This document shows, piece after piece, positions 1 through 12,570 of a stretch of DNA of 64,000 nt. The DNA is from Theobroma cacao (lineage: Eukaryota > Streptophyta > Magnoliopsida > Malvales > Malvaceae). A program made the translations under genes and the position numbers. The stretch is from assembly GCF_000208745.1 (NCBI RefSeq), contig NC_030853.1, forward strand, positions 3,207,171 to 3,271,170, in the 5' to 3' direction. The first letter of the stretch is position 1. Each line of letters starts with the position of its first letter. A model generated the notes under the pieces. It was not told the origin of the DNA, made no database searches, and saw nothing but the letters and a program-made list of their open reading frames with translations.

Positions 1-134
1 AAATTAAATCCAAATCGTTTGGGATTTGAGTAACAATTTCCAACAATATTTATGTACATAAGTACATTTTTTACTAAGTTTGTTTATTCAATTATGATTT
101 CACCTTTGCTAATTATAATTTTGGTGGAATGTAG

Positions 135-3100
135 CTGGACAAAAGGCTTTTTACAAGGTATTTTGAGAAGAATCCTCACAAGGACCTTCCATACTTTGCT
201 GATAAGGTAATTCCTTAAATCAAGCTTGAAAGATTGCCTGGTGAATGAAATTCCTTTTGGATGTGGCTTACAATGTGGAAACTAGCAGCTGATAGGTGCC
301 AACAAATTTGGGTGTAAGGTATATCAAGGAAGGGCTTGGGGTTGGATGGAAAGTTAACTTATTCCTAGATCCAAATGCATCATGTTAAATGTTAATTAGC
401 TAACAGGTCTAAGTCCAACAGCACATTAGATAAATATTGATGTGCATGCATGAGTTGCTCCTTTTCTGGGTTTAAAACTTCTGCACTTTACCATGTGATA
501 GGTTTAATTCCTCGTCCAAGTGTGTCATGTAAGTCTTTATCTTCTCTGTCAAAACTTGTTAAATGAAAACATTGCTTTACGGTTCTTATGATCTACTCAA
601 GAGAAAAATAAGGCTCAACCAAGTAGCAGTGACATAGACTCTCATCTATTTCTAGTTTTGTCATTAAAAAATGAATCAGTTAAATGTGAACCATCTGATG
701 TATTGTGCTAGCCCCAAATAATTGGTGTAATCTGGCTGCCTTTTGTTTAACATCAAAGATATATATATGGATCAGTTATATGCTAGTTCAGAGCTGTTGT
801 ACCTTTTTTTCTTTTATATCTGTCTGTTTTGCCTCTCTCATTTGATCCGAACTTGTAATTTTATTGCTAGTTCATAATCTTCCGACGAGGCTTTGGAATT
901 GACCACATGACTGCATACTTTTTCAAAGCAAAAGTAAACACAATCATTGTGCGTTTTTGGAGATGTTTCACGAAGGTGACAGGGTAAGTCCATGCTTAGA
1001 ACTCTTGATTGCTCTCACCACATTATCAGATTATATTAGGGAGGATTGAATACAGTTTTTCTTCTGGTGCTTTGTCCTTGTAGGTTGAAATTCTTAACAA
1101 GATTATTCTTTGGAAAGAAAGTTAAACCGTATAAGAAAGCCTCAGCTGAGCCAACTGAACTGAAAATCGAGGGAGAGCAAAATGAGTTATATGTTGAACG
1201 AATCCGTATTGAGAAGTTGAAATTCAGGTCTTATGTTGAAACCTGATAATCTTTGTTATTCTAGTTGTTGTCTGGATGCTTAATTTTTCCTTTCCCTTTT
1301 ACAGTAAGTTTGAAGAATACATATGCTTTATAATTGTTTCTTTGAATGTTCGAAATTGCTGATGATTGATTTCTTATAATATTTGACATTGCCTTCTGTG
1401 TCTACCCAGTATTTCTAATTTTCTGAGAAAGATCACAATCCAAGAGCCTACCTTTGAGAGAATAATTGTTGTTTACAGGTATTGCCGTTTCCATCTTCCT
1501 TGTTAATACATTGTAAAGTTCATAGCAGACCAATATTGTTTCAGGACAATTGTAACTTGTGTTGACAATAGGATGCTGAGTCTTGAAATTGGTTCTTGTT
1601 TTCTCAGAAGGTACCTTTGTGTTTAAAAGACCATAGTTTGATGTATTAATGGAAACTAAATCTGCAGGCGAATGCCAAGAAAACATGAAACACAGAGGAA
1701 TATATATGTGAAGCATTTCAAGAACATTCCAATGGCTGATTTGGAGATAGTACTTGTAAGTTCCTAGCTACTCTCTCTCTTTGCAGGCTTGTGTGTGTAT
1801 CAACTGTCATGTGTTAAAAGTGTCCTTTAACTAACTAAAATTTGTGTCTCTGTTGTTAATCTGATGCTGGAAGTTTATCTTTCACAGCCAGAAAAGAAAA
1901 ATCCAGGTTTAACTCCCATGGACTGGGTCAAGTTCCTTGTATCTGCCGCAATCGGATTGGTCAGTCACTACATCTAATTCCCCAGCTATGGAAGTCAGTC
2001 AAAAAGTTCCTTTTCCCTCTTCTTTGTAATACATCTTGCTCTCCTTTTTACAGGTCACTGTAATCAGTTCACTCAGCATGCCAAAACCTGACATCCGGGT
2101 CATTTTTGGTATCCTCAGCGCTGTGGTTGGTTACTGTGTTAAAACATATTTCTCGTTAAGTGTCTGTCTTCTTCTTCTTCTTCTTCTTCTTCAAGCAATA
2201 AATCTCTCTAGCAATGAAAAGGAGGAACAACATAGCTTGTTGAAATGCATAGTTTTTGAGGGGATCTGCCCTAATTTCTGCTGACAAAATGTAGCTATTT
2301 ACTGTTTAGGCCTTTTCTTTCTAAAGAAAATCTATGTCCACTTCTAATTTTCAGGACGGACATCATATTTAAAAACAATGGACTATAAGTGGAGATGCCT
2401 TTTTTTAATATTTAAGTTCTCACGATTCCCTACTTTAAATAACGGTGTGATTTGTTTTATCAAAACTTCAATATTATCCTTCCTGGTCACTGCTGCTATG
2501 GACTTCACTGGTATATCTGAACAGGCCGAAGGACTTTGTGCTTGATCATTCTAAATTATACATCCTGAAAGGGAAACTATTTGCAGATTCTTAGTTGTAC
2601 TTTTATTTGGCATTCAGGTTGATTTCACCTCTTCTGTATCCTAGTGCTCCCATTTGTTGTCTGCATTTTTGCTTTGTATTCATACATTTAATCATGCAGG
2701 CTAATTTTTACTTATATTTTTCTCCAGGTTTCAGCAAAACTTGGTTGACTATCAAAACTTAATCACCCGGTGTGTATATGATAAACAGTTGGATAGTGGA
2801 AGGGGAACTCTTCTTCACCTGTGTGATGAGGTGATACAACAGGAAGTAAGTCATACTCACAGGCTCGAGAACTTTTTGAGTGTGTGCATATAAATACTCA
2901 GGATAACAGGAAACTACCTGAAAATCATAATTTCTTTGTGCAACAGATGGTGATGATCTTTCTTGAATGTCAACAAAACAAGGGAAACCCTTCAATAATA
3001 CTATTAAATGCTTACAGAAAATCATAATTTGAAATGTGCAGGTAAAAGAGGTGATTGTTTCATTCTTTGTATTGATGGAGCAAGGAAAAGGTGTTAGCAA

Positions 3101-3799
3101 GGTACAAAAGTTGATCGACTTCAAACCCGTTCTGCCCCTTCCTTTTGTCTCTCTTTTTGCTTCCCTGATTCCAATAGAAAATGAAGGTTTCCATAGGGCA
3201 CTGCTGATCAATAACTTTGGAATGATATGAAGGGGGATCTTGACCTGCTGTGTGAACAACTTATTATAGAAAAATTTGGTGATGACTGTAATTTTGATGT
3301 GGATGATGCAATACGGAAGTTAGAGAAGTTGGGAATTGTTTCCCAGGTAAGACTTCTTATTATTTTCATATTCCTTGTCTTTAAATCAAAAGCTCTACAG
3401 ACTTAGAGATCAGCTAATGCCCTTCAAAAGGATTAGTGTCAAGTTTGACTCCTATAGCATAGGAAAATGTTTAACGTGGTACCTGCACTAAAAAATATTC
3501 AGTGTGGTACCTGAACTTTACTTGGTCTATTTATGTGCTTCAACATCTAACACCGTTAAAAAAACACTTGATGATATATCAATAAACTGATCAGAATGCA
3601 TCCGTAATTGTTTGTATGACCCCAGTGCACATGCATGTACACATTGAGCTTTCATAATGCCTGCCACTAACTCAGTAGTTGAACTCAGGATAACATCGGA
3701 ACATATACATGTGTCAATCTCAGGCGTGCTAATGAGATCATAGGAACCACGACGGAGGAGGTTGTCCTCAAGGCTAAAGGTGGTGGCGGCGATCCTTGA
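135..3799 (+). CDS. DUF3754 membrane protein, 3' part
   Basis: Plant DUF3754 (TMEM143-like) protein of unknown biochemical function; the 5' end lies left of the window. Eleven exons join in phase at about 135-206, 871-983, 1084-1227, 1410-1478, 1668-1755, 1888-1959, 2054-2154, 2728-2845, 3042-3101, 3233-3346 and 3689-3799, giving 353 residues and a TGA stop. Recognisable family blocks are RYFEKNPHKDLPYFADK, then FRRGFGIDHMTAYFF, two hydrophobic segments (from WVKFLVSAAIGL and from VIFGILSAVVGYC), and then QNLVDYQNLITR and GRGTLLHLCDEVIQQEV. The two hydrophobic stretches suggest an organelle or other membrane protein, but location cannot be judged without the N terminus. It converges on the minus-strand receptor kinase. 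The intron at 3347-3688 contains a stretch resembling a dispersed repeat ('gtggtacctg' occurs twice). Family assignment is from recognised motifs; function is unknown. Confidence 0.85.
2167..2193. repeat. (CTT)n microsatellite in a DUF3754 intron
   Basis: About nine CTT/TTC units lie just downstream of the splice donor at 2155. It is a simple repeat with no coding role. Confidence 0.85.
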
Positions 3800-5174
3800 C
3801 ATGGGAAGACAAACAAATGTCTAGATGATGTATGTATTATTGTTCTCGATCCGCACTTCCATGCAGATGAGAAAAGATTTTAATAATTTCATTTTCTCTC
3901 TTCTGTCTATGTACATGAACTCCTTGCTAAACAATCTTCTATATTTTCGTAATGTAACTTTATGAGATCTGCAAACTTCTTGTATCTTCCAGCAAGTCAA
4001 CCTTGTTTTGTCTCTCAATTATATTTATTCTCATGTTTGTGTTGTTAACATAATTATAGTAATTGTATAGATTATAAGCTAAATCAGTGTGAATCTGTGA
4101 GATTATGATACTGTGAGTGACAGTTAACTTTATATATATATATAAACCTAATTCATCCTTGAACAATTCACACAATTCAGAATACAAGATTTCTTGTTCT
4201 TGTAACATTTGTGTAGGAAATGCCATCATATCAGATTCTAATGGAACATATTTACAAAGAATTTTAGAGTGAAACAAATAATGCGTTACTCCTTGCTATG
4301 TTTGACAATTATGCATTATTGTCAGCTCAAGATTACTGCGAATCACACATTCCTGTTACTGAAAATCAAGCGCTTATGAATTATATACTTATCGTTTCAC
4401 TTCAATTTCAGAAGAGTGAAAAGCCAACTGGCCATTAGTCTGAAGCTGCAAAGTCCATTTGATATTTCTCGTGTGCAATCAATCTGAACAACAATCTGCA
4501 AACCAGTTCAGCAAAAAGAGACGACCAGATTAGTTTATGAAAGCACGTGATTCTCAAAATGGAAGATTTTTGTTGCACAAGGAAAGAAAAGCAATGCTAT
4601 AACGGACATGCTATGTAACCTTAGCCAACGAGATAAAGGATCATCACTTAGTATGATGCCAAGCAAGAGTGGCTATAGTGTTCCATTCCAATGTCACCTG
4701 TCAGAATCCAAACCAGAAAAGGATTAGAGTCACAGTGCTTTTTAGATGGCACCCCTACGAAAACAGCATTGGCATTTTGTATGATATAAGAGAAAATGTT
4801 CTAGATTACTTAAAGAGATTTTGATGTCACTAATCATAATATTTCCTGTTATATTCTAGTCACAGAATACAGTCAGAAGCAGATCTAGCATCTGCAAAGA
4901 ATACCATTGATCATAAAATGTCAAAGTAGCAAAATAAAGTAGATGATATCCACTTTTCCTTTCCTAAAAATGTTTCATCATTTGAAACTTCAACCTTAGC
5001 ATGCTAGAGTACTGGAAATAAACAGCATGCTAGAGTACTGGAAATAGACATAAGATTGGCATTAACAAGAATTTATAATTGTGCATTACCTCATTTCAAC
5101 ATATGGAAGGAGAATATTCTTTGGACATAAGCTGCTTTGTGTTTTCAGTCAGCATTGTGTGGTAGATGTTTCTT
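3800..5174. other. Convergent intergenic / 3' UTR region
   Basis: This stretch lies between the stops of two converging genes. It is AT-rich and contains a short (TA)n run near 4132-4143 and the 26-bp tandem duplication listed separately. A possible spliced 3' exon at about 4411-4440 (acceptor-like CAATTTCAG, then a short open stretch to TAG) could belong to an alternative transcript of the left gene. I see no other gene. Confidence 0.6.
4998..5049. repeat. 26-bp tandem duplication
   Basis: The unit beginning AGCATGCTAGAGTACTGG occurs twice head to tail, at 4998 and 5024, with one mismatch close to the end. It sits in the 3' flank of the receptor-kinase gene. Confidence 0.85.
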
Positions 5175-8100
5175 TCAGGATTTTAACTGCTTCAGTTTCT
5201 CAAGAACTTGCTTCATTCTTGGCCGAATGGAAAGTGCCTCTGCTGTACAGGCTGCTGCAAGTCTTAGCATTCCCAAGAGATTCTCCCTAGGTCCATTTTC
5301 CCACAGTTCAGCAGAGAAAAGCTCAGAAGGACGCCCCTCCTTGATCAGCCACTTGGTCCATTCAACAATATTGAATCCATTCCCAAACTCAGAAAATGAT
5401 GGATCAATGGACTTCTTCCCTGACAACAATTCTAACAGTACAACACCAAAACTGTACACATCTGCCTTGTCAGAGACCCTGCATGTGGTTGCATATTCTG
5501 GTGCTACATAACCAAATGTGCCAGCAACGTCTGTTGTGGCATGGGTCTCAGAAACTTCTAAAAGCCTAGCCAGCCCAAAATCTGACAGGAAGGCATTGAG
5601 ATTCTCATCAAGCAGAATGTTGCTGGGCTTGATGTCTCGATGAACTATCCGGGGAACACATGAGTAATGGAGGTAAGCAAGAGCCTGAGCTATGTCCACA
5701 GTTATCTTGTAGATCACAGACCACTGTACATTTTTGCCAGATTTGTCATGGATGAAAGTCTCAAGGTTTCCACCGGAAAGATAGTTGTAAACTAAAAACA
5801 TCTCATTTTCCCCAACATAATACCCTATAAGAGTTACAAGGTTCTTATGTCGAACTCCTCCCAGTGTTCGAATCTCTGCATCAAATTGCTGAACGCCTTG
5901 AAATCGACCGATAGAAAGCCTCTTTACAGCTACATGATAGCCCGGGACCAACTCTGCTTTGTAAGTTGAACCAAATCCACCTGTACCAATAAGATTTCGG
6001 ATGCTAAAATTACCAGTAGCTCTAGCTACATTATCATAAGTCAGCTCATTCGGAGCAGCTGCAAAAGTCACAACCACTTTTCCTTTCAAGGGACCAAGTC
6101 TTCTAAACTTTCTCCTTCTAAATTGACAGATAACTACGATCATTGGGACCATACAAAGCAGAACAGAAGCAGAAGTTATTGCTGCAATTATGAAAGATTT
6201 GAATTTTCTCCCTTTTTGAAATTTACCTGGACTTCCAGGGTTTACTGGTGGTGTGGCAGCAAATAAACACTGATGCAAATGGCTGTTGCCTCGAAAGGCA
6301 GTGCAATTATTCTGATGTTGGAAATTCGGTATTGGGCCAGAAAGGTCATTGAAGGAGAGGTCCAGAACAGTCAGATGAGAAAGCAAGGAGAAAGAAGAGG
6401 GTATTTCCCCAGAAAGCTGGTTGTGGTTGAGTAACAGGGTTTCAAGATTTGTAGCATTTGTCAGGCTAGCAGGGATAGATCCTGTAAGAGAATTGTGGGA
6501 AAGATCAAGAACCTTAAGAGAGGCCAATTGCCCAAGTTCGGATGGAATTTCTCCAGTTAAATCGTTGTCTCCAAGAGATATCCACCTAAGATTCTTCAAC
6601 TTCCCCAGTTGATCTGGCAGAGATCCAAAGAGTCTGTTTCCTCTAAAGTCAAGTACTTGAAGCATCATCAAGTTGCCAATACGAGAATCTATTGATCCCT
6701 CAATCTGATTATATGCTGCTTCAAACTCTGTTAGTTGCAGACAATCAAGAAAAAATGACTCCTGCATCATACCTCCTATCTGGTTTGCACTCAAGTTAAC
6801 CGAGACACTCTTCAGCTTCCAGCAATCAGGAATTAGCTCTCTACGAGAAGATCCATTAAGCATGTTATTATTCAGTGACAACCTGTATGAAAATTTACTG
6901 TTCCTTGCCAATAATTGATCTCCAATGGAGAACATAGGTACTAGACCAGTGAACCTATTCCAGCTTAGATCATGGACGATTGAAAAATCCTCATCCATCA
7001 TCAACCACATGTTAGAACCCCAAAAAGGAAGATTAGCATATGCAACCCGTGTATCTTCCAATTCAATCAAACTAGAATCTAGTCCATAAGAGATCCTGCT
7101 CCCAGCACAGCTGCCCTTCCTGTATTCTGGAATATTCCCTGAAATATTGTTTCTACTAACGTTGAAGTACGTCATACAAGGAACATGTAGGTGCCAGGGG
7201 AGGTATCCCAACAAGTTATTGGAACTCAAATCCAAGAAAGTAAGATTCTTACACATCCCAATATTTTCAGGTACCACACCACCAAAATAATTCTGCCCCA
7301 GATTAAGCACTCTAAGCGAGCAAAACCCACTCCATTTAGCAGGCAACCGCCCACCAAGATTCGCTCTTGGAGCCCACAAAACCTGCAAACTGGAGAGGAA
7401 AAGTAGTTCCGAAGGAACACCCCCGTCAAATGCATTGAATTCTCCTCGAAAACTATCCATGGAGCTGGTTTTCTCATCAGAACCAAAATTTTCCAAATTG
7501 GTTAACACAACAGCTGAGAGTTTTTTACAACTTGCTATCTCCTTAGGAATTACATCCGTGAGACTGTTCCTGGAAACATCTAAAACCCGAAGCTCTGTAA
7601 TTTGGCCTATTTCAGCCGGAAGCTTGCCTTCTAAGATGTTGCCATCAACCAACAAAGTCCTCAAATTCTTGCAATTTCTAAGCTCAGGGGGAATATTCTC
7701 AACTAGATAATTATTAGACAGCTTCAAGTGAGTCAAAAACTCACATCTGCTCGAGTTATCAAGACTAATCCTACCAGAGAACTTATTATTCGACAAATCG
7801 ATAACTTTCAAGTTACCGTTACCAATGAGTCTATCTGGTATATTACCGGAAAATGAGTTGAAAGACAAGTTGAGCAAACTAAGAGAAGGAAGATAGCTTA
7901 TCTCGGAAGGAATCTGGCCGGAAAAGTTGTTACCTTGGAGTTCGAGAACCTCCAAGAACTTGAGGTCTCCAATATCCGCGGGGATCTCTCCGGAAAATCC
8001 ATTTTGAGCCAGCGACAAAGCTGTTACTTTATCAGAGAAGTTAGCGCACCTGACACCGAACCATGAACAGTGGGTTATAGATGGGTTCCAGCTGGATAGA

Positions 8101-8222
8101 AGGTTTGAAGGGTCATGAAAGATAGACTTCTTCAAGCTGAGAAGAACAGCAGAGTCAGAGTCAGGGGCAGACTTTGAGAGTGTGAAGCTGAAAGAAAAGA
8201 GCAAAAACCAGAGAAATGCCAT
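5175..8222 (-). CDS. RPK2-like: LRR receptor-like Ser/Thr kinase, RPK2/TOAD2 type
   Basis: Intact single-exon gene for a 1,015-residue plasma-membrane receptor kinase. The order is a signal peptide (about 1-18); an N-terminal cap with a Cys pair (SSWNPSITHCSWFGVRC); about 20 plant LRRs interrupted near residues 250-270 and 370-430 by non-repeat islands; a transmembrane segment at about 675-697 followed by RRRKFRR; then a kinase domain. The kinase has the glycine loop GTGGFGSTYK (about 744), the VAVKR lysine, HRDIKPSN (about 859) and DFGLARLL (about 880), so it is an RD kinase with all catalytic residues. Kinase sequence and layout match the RPK2/TOAD2 family, which acts in anther, embryo and meristem patterning; Arabidopsis RPK2 is longer (1,151 residues, from memory). 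The start is the first ATG in front of the signal peptide. Whether it is the true orthologue or a paralogue is not settled here. Confidence 0.93.
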   Translation of the reverse strand: MAFLWFLLFSFSFTLSKSAPDSDSAVLLSLKKSIFHDPSNLLSSWNPSITHCSWFGVRCANFSDKVTALSLAQNGFSGEIPADIGDLKFLEVLELQGNNFSGQIPSEISYLPSLSLLNLSFNSFSGNIPDRLIGNGNLKVIDLSNNKFSGRISLDNSSRCEFLTHLKLSNNYLVENIPPELRNCKNLRTLLVDGNILEGKLPAEIGQITELRVLDVSRNSLTDVIPKEIASCKKLSAVVLTNLENFGSDEKTSSMDSFRGEFNAFDGGVPSELLFLSSLQVLWAPRANLGGRLPAKWSGFCSLRVLNLGQNYFGGVVPENIGMCKNLTFLDLSSNNLLGYLPWHLHVPCMTYFNVSRNNISGNIPEYRKGSCAGSRISYGLDSSLIELEDTRVAYANLPFWGSNMWLMMDEDFSIVHDLSWNRFTGLVPMFSIGDQLLARNSKFSYRLSLNNNMLNGSSRRELIPDCWKLKSVSVNLSANQIGGMMQESFFLDCLQLTEFEAAYNQIEGSIDSRIGNLMMLQVLDFRGNRLFGSLPDQLGKLKNLRWISLGDNDLTGEIPSELGQLASLKVLDLSHNSLTGSIPASLTNATNLETLLLNHNQLSGEIPSSFSLLSHLTVLDLSFNDLSGPIPNFQHQNNCTAFRGNSHLHQCLFAATPPVNPGSPGKFQKGRKFKSFIIAAITSASVLLCMVPMIVVICQFRRRKFRRLGPLKGKVVVTFAAAPNELTYDNVARATGNFSIRNLIGTGGFGSTYKAELVPGYHVAVKRLSIGRFQGVQQFDAEIRTLGGVRHKNLVTLIGYYVGENEMFLVYNYLSGGNLETFIHDKSGKNVQWSVIYKITVDIAQALAYLHYSCVPRIVHRDIKPSNILLDENLNAFLSDFGLARLLEVSETHATTDVAGTFGYVAPEYATTCRVSDKADVYSFGVVLLELLSGKKSIDPSFSEFGNGFNIVEWTKWLIKEGRPSELFSAELWENGPRENLLGMLRLAAACTAEALSIRPRMKQVLEKLKQLKS

Positions 8223-9501
8223 TTTTTGTGTGTGTTGGGTTCTTTCTGCTTAGAACAAAAGAAAGGAAAGAAAGTGGTTTCCGGCGAGAACTCGACGGAA
8301 AACTGGTGGGGGGTAAATTGTAAAAATGGGTAATGTCAGGCAGGGACAAGCAGAGGCAGAGAGTGAAAGTGAAATGTTTAAGGCTTCATTAGAGCCAAAG
8401 TGGAAAACATTTTGTTCTTCTATTCATCTTTGAAAACCATTTCCTTTCCTCTCCTTTCTATATTTGTTTCAAAGTCAGAAAGAAAGATAAACAAAACACT
8501 TAATTTAAAACAAGAGGATTAAAACAAGACAAAGATTAAAAAGTGAGAGGGCCGGAGAGATAAAGGAGGGAGAGAGAGAGGAAGAAGACAAACAGAGCCG
8601 GCGTGAGCAACGGGGTTTCCACATCGCTAACGTTTTTCATTATTTTTTTTCCTCGTATGTCACATCTCCCCCAGACTCACATGCCAATATGCCATGCAGA
8701 CTCATATGATATCACTAGTTGCATTCTGTACACTGCATTCGGTATCGTATTGCACATCGTAAAGTATACTAGCAAGTCTACTACTACTACTACTACCATT
8801 GTGCTATCCATGTCTTTTCTTCTTTTGAAATGAAATCGACAGCGTCACTTTGTTGTTTTTTGAATCATTTCTGTCGGCTCCAGGGCCTCTGCCATACTCT
8901 GTTTTCATCTGTCTGCTGTCATAAACCTTACAAACCCAAGCCTTGTAGCTTTCTGTGCATCAATTATGATTCTTCAATTGATTCCTTATCCTTTGTATGT
9001 TTCACGTTTTATACAAATTCAAAACCTGCATGAATCCGTGTTCGTGTTTTATGTTCAGTATCACAACATTAGAAATTAACAAACCCCTTGAAGGTGGAAG
9101 GAAATTTATGAGAGAAACTAAATCATGGAATCCTGATAACCAAATAGCGAAGGAGAATGTATCAAGGGTACCTTCATTTATTGTCAATAAGTTTTGGATG
9201 GAATAAAAATTCAACACGATATTAAAGTCGATAGTCTTTATTTGAAAATCTCTTTCTGATTTTTTTTTTATAATTCATGTAATGTGATAAGTACCTATTC
9301 TTAAATAATCGTGATTAGATAGTAAATACATAAAAGAGACAAATGAAATTAGTACTATTACTAGTCCTTTGCTTAACAAAAGATAACATAATTAAGTAGA
9401 GAAATGATCATGTGAATAGGTGCATCAAAGAGACAAATCATCTGTTCCTAGTCCTTGGGTTAACATAATTAAGGAAGGAAATGATGATGGTCTGGTATTT
9501 A
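8223..9501. other. Receptor-kinase upstream region
   Basis: This is the probable promoter and 5' UTR of the minus-strand receptor kinase. It contains purine-rich GA runs near 8,545-8,590, which on the gene strand read as CT-rich sequence as in many plant 5' UTRs, and a (CTA)n run at about 8,779-8,797. Short open frames here look random. No gene is supported. Confidence 0.5.
8779..8797. repeat. (CTA)n microsatellite
   Basis: Six CTA/TAC units upstream of the receptor kinase. Confidence 0.8.
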
Positions 9502-9948
9502 TTAAGGACTGATGTTGGCAAATGAGGCTGCCGATTTCTCAACAAAATTATAGAAGTTGCTCACTTTTGTAAGATTAGGGTTCATGCCATAGATGAATGA
9601 CTTGATGCTGATGTTTGTGGGCTTTTTCCCAAGATGCTTCAACTTTTTCTTCTTCTCACTTGGTTTGATCAGCTTGGGAGTATCACATGACCCTATAGGA
9701 CATACAACTATTGAAACAAAAGGTGTTTAACTTTCTAAACATGTAGACAAGCAACAATCATATCAAGAAGTACCCCCCAATTCACTCCAGGGGAGACCAT
9801 TCAAATCACTCCATTGAGTCCATTCTCCACTCTATCATACCTTCTTTTGACTACATCTAAGACAAGGCAACTTTGCCTCTTTCCACCAACATTGACCCCT
9901 TGCAGAAGGCACAAAACTTTTCATTTGCATGTACACATGGTTACACAT
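9502..9948 (-). CDS. Possible small two-exon gene, unknown function
   Basis: I do not recognise this family. The first block (about 9841-9948) can start at an ATG and reads SFVPSARGQCWWKEAKLPCL, then RCSQKK, ending at a good donor (AAG|GTATGA). The second block (about 9502-9707) follows an acceptor-like TTTTGTTTCAATAG and reads CPIGSCDTPKLIKP, then a basic KKKKLKHLGKK, then SIKSFIYGMNPNLTKVSNFY, ending FANISP and TAA. The composition looks protein-like: a Cys/Trp-rich head, a basic middle and a polar tail. The obvious donor is phase 0 while the obvious acceptor needs phase 1, so the exact splice is unsettled. It could be a small gene, a 3' fragment of a longer one, or a relic. Confidence 0.28.
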
Positions 9949-12570
9949 GCCTTCATCTTCCAAACTTTTTGAACTCACTCAAACCTTTTCAAAAATTTAA
10001 TCATTCCAACATAACAGTCCATCCATCACTCAAATTTTGTTTAATTTTTTTGTCTCATTCAATGGAAATTTGTTTATTAATAATATAAAGAGTCATTCTG
10101 AGAAAAATCATATATAATAACTGCTCAATCACGAATACATGGAATTCAAAATTTATTTAATTAAAACTATATTTTTTTAATGAGATTACATATTATAAGT
10201 AAAAATTATAATTACGATCAAATTAATTTTTAATATATCAAATAATACATTGATGGAAGCAGAGACGAATTCGAGATTTACATTCAGCAAAACAAACTCA
10301 CATTTATAATTATTAAATATAGAAAAATTATAATTATAGATTAACTCAAGTGCAAAAAAAAAAAAATTGCTTTGTTTTTGTGTAAAGATAACACATTACA
10401 AATGTTATTTTATATGTTTTTATAGTTTGGAAAATTTTTAATTATCAATACTGCAAAATATATATATTTTTTCCAAAATATTCTTGGGTTATATCTCTAC
10501 ATACACCAAATTATTTTAGTAATATAAAAAATTATAAATAGTGAATAAATAGTCTATCATAATCACAAATTATCAAAACATAAAGAAACCAAATGCTCAT
10601 GACTTGAAGATCTTCGAGTTTTGAAAGAAGAAAATAGTCGACTCTTTTGTTTCTTTGACGTTTCTCTTCTTTTGTTTCTCTTTATCGGTTATTCCTTTAA
10701 TTTTTTTTATATTTAATAATTATTCTCGCTTCCTAATTTTTCAAAGCTTCGGTGAGTTCCATATCATTAAACAAATTAATTATAAAATATTATTTTATTT
10801 AAATTTACATATTATATCTTATTATTTTAAAAAACAAGTCATTTTTATTACAACGATACGTTTATTTTTTTTCAATATTTATTACGATATGATACATATG
10901 TAAGGCTAAAATATAAAAGAGTTAAAATTTCTAGCCATTTTTATAATCAAGTCATATGAGTGGTGGCCACCTTCATCTCTCAAATTTTAATTTATTATTA
11001 TTATTATAAGTATAAAACTTAATATATATATATGATATATATATTATATATATATATATATAAAATATGGANAAATTTTAAATTTACCACTGCATCCCTG
11101 AACAGGAAAAATCAGTACATGATGAGATTTGAACTTGAACTCTTAAGGTCTCCCCTTGGACCTGGATGGCTGAGTTGATCAGTGAAGAAACTTCCCTGCA
11201 TGTGCATGCCTGCAATACATGGGACCATTCGCAGGAGAGAGGATTCCTTCTCCTCCCCGTCCTCTTCTTCTTTCCAATTATTATAAGATAGGTTTTACTA
11301 GAAAAGAAATCGGTGGACCCCGAGGAGAAGCTCACCCACAATGTATCCTTGGAGACATAACTGACCATGAGCCAAGAATCCAGCTGAATGTTTGTCAGTT
11401 GTCAGGTTTATATCCTCTTTCCTTATTTTCTTCCCTCATACAACACATATGAACATTCCTGTTTGATATTATTTTTATAATTGTATGTCACATATTCCAT
11501 TTTATATTCCTACTAAAACTGTAATTTGTAACTATTCGTATATATTTTTATGAAACGAATATCCAGCAGAGAACAGAAGTCGAAAGAAAGCCTAGAGAAA
11601 CATTGACAAGGCATTGAGTTTGATACCTAATTTGGTCGTTAGGCGTGTATATTTAATGAGAAGAAAAATAAGGAGGGTTAGGGGCAGCTTGGTGGGGTTA
11701 TGAAGTATAGCATAAGCCTCACATGCATTCGATTAGTGTGCCACTTAGAGGTACTATTGCTTTGAAATCCCAACGTCACCATCAAAGTGGAATAAAGCTT
11801 GGAACTTGATGTCGACCCATTTTCGAGTTTGATGCTGACAAAATGACTTGTCCTGGGAATCACTTATGCAAATATATATGCTTATTCATAATATCATTTA
11901 CACCTAGTAAATCTTTTTTTTCTTTTTTTTTATGAGTGAAAAACTTTATGCAAGTAATTTATCGAGAAATCTGAACATATTCCGAAACTGATTTTGTAAA
12001 AAAAAGGGGAACAGAAAATATTGTCATTCACAATTTTTTTTGTTTCATCTTTCCTTTTTGAACATTTTGAAATAAAATTCTTCTTTCAATTTTAAATGCT
12101 TAATTCCTTTTTGTTTTGTATTATAAACTTTTTCCATGTTAAAAAGCATTGATACGTTGATATTTTTAAAATAAAAAATATCTAATAATAAGAAAAAGAT
12201 TGAGATTTAGAGTGGAAAAGTTTAATTAGATGAGATAGCATGCATGGTCCATCTGAATCAACACCAGCTTTTGATTTACTTGCAGATGTCAGTGTTGTCC
12301 AGAACAAATTATTAGACAAAAACAAGACATCACATGTGATCAATCAAATAATTGATCTCATTCCCTCTGATTCCAGTTTGTCTCACACGTTTTCCTGTGT
12401 TTCTTATTTCTCCATTTTAGTTCACAACATCCCTTCATACCATTTCAGTTCCAAGTTTAACTAGATAGTTAAGATACCATACTCCTATTACAACCATGGT
12501 TTTTCAGCTGATTTTGATTAAACCAATCTCAAATAGTCAATTGAAAGAAATCTTAAAAAGACAGAAAACA
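9949..12570. other. AT-rich intergenic region
   Basis: This is a long AT-rich spacer with poly-A/T runs and a (TA)n tract ending in a single N (11,072). Around 11,085-11,400 there is a more GC-rich patch; its minus-strand version has a B-box-like GTTCAAATC, so a degraded SINE is possible but not shown. No credible gene was seen. Confidence 0.5.
11021..11072. repeat. (TA)n tract with one ambiguous base
   Basis: An imperfect TA dinucleotide run that is followed by an N at 11,072. Confidence 0.85.

Noticed and set aside
2759..3259. 166-codon minus-strand frame in the DUF3754 gene
   Set aside because: Runs across real exons and introns on the other strand; no domain.
5137..5511. Plus-strand open frame opposite the kinase C terminus
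   Set aside because: Antisense shadow of the receptor kinase.
11085..11400. Possible tRNA gene or SINE
   Set aside because: A B-box-like motif is present but no A-box at the right distance and no cloverleaf; kept only as a note in the intergenic entry.
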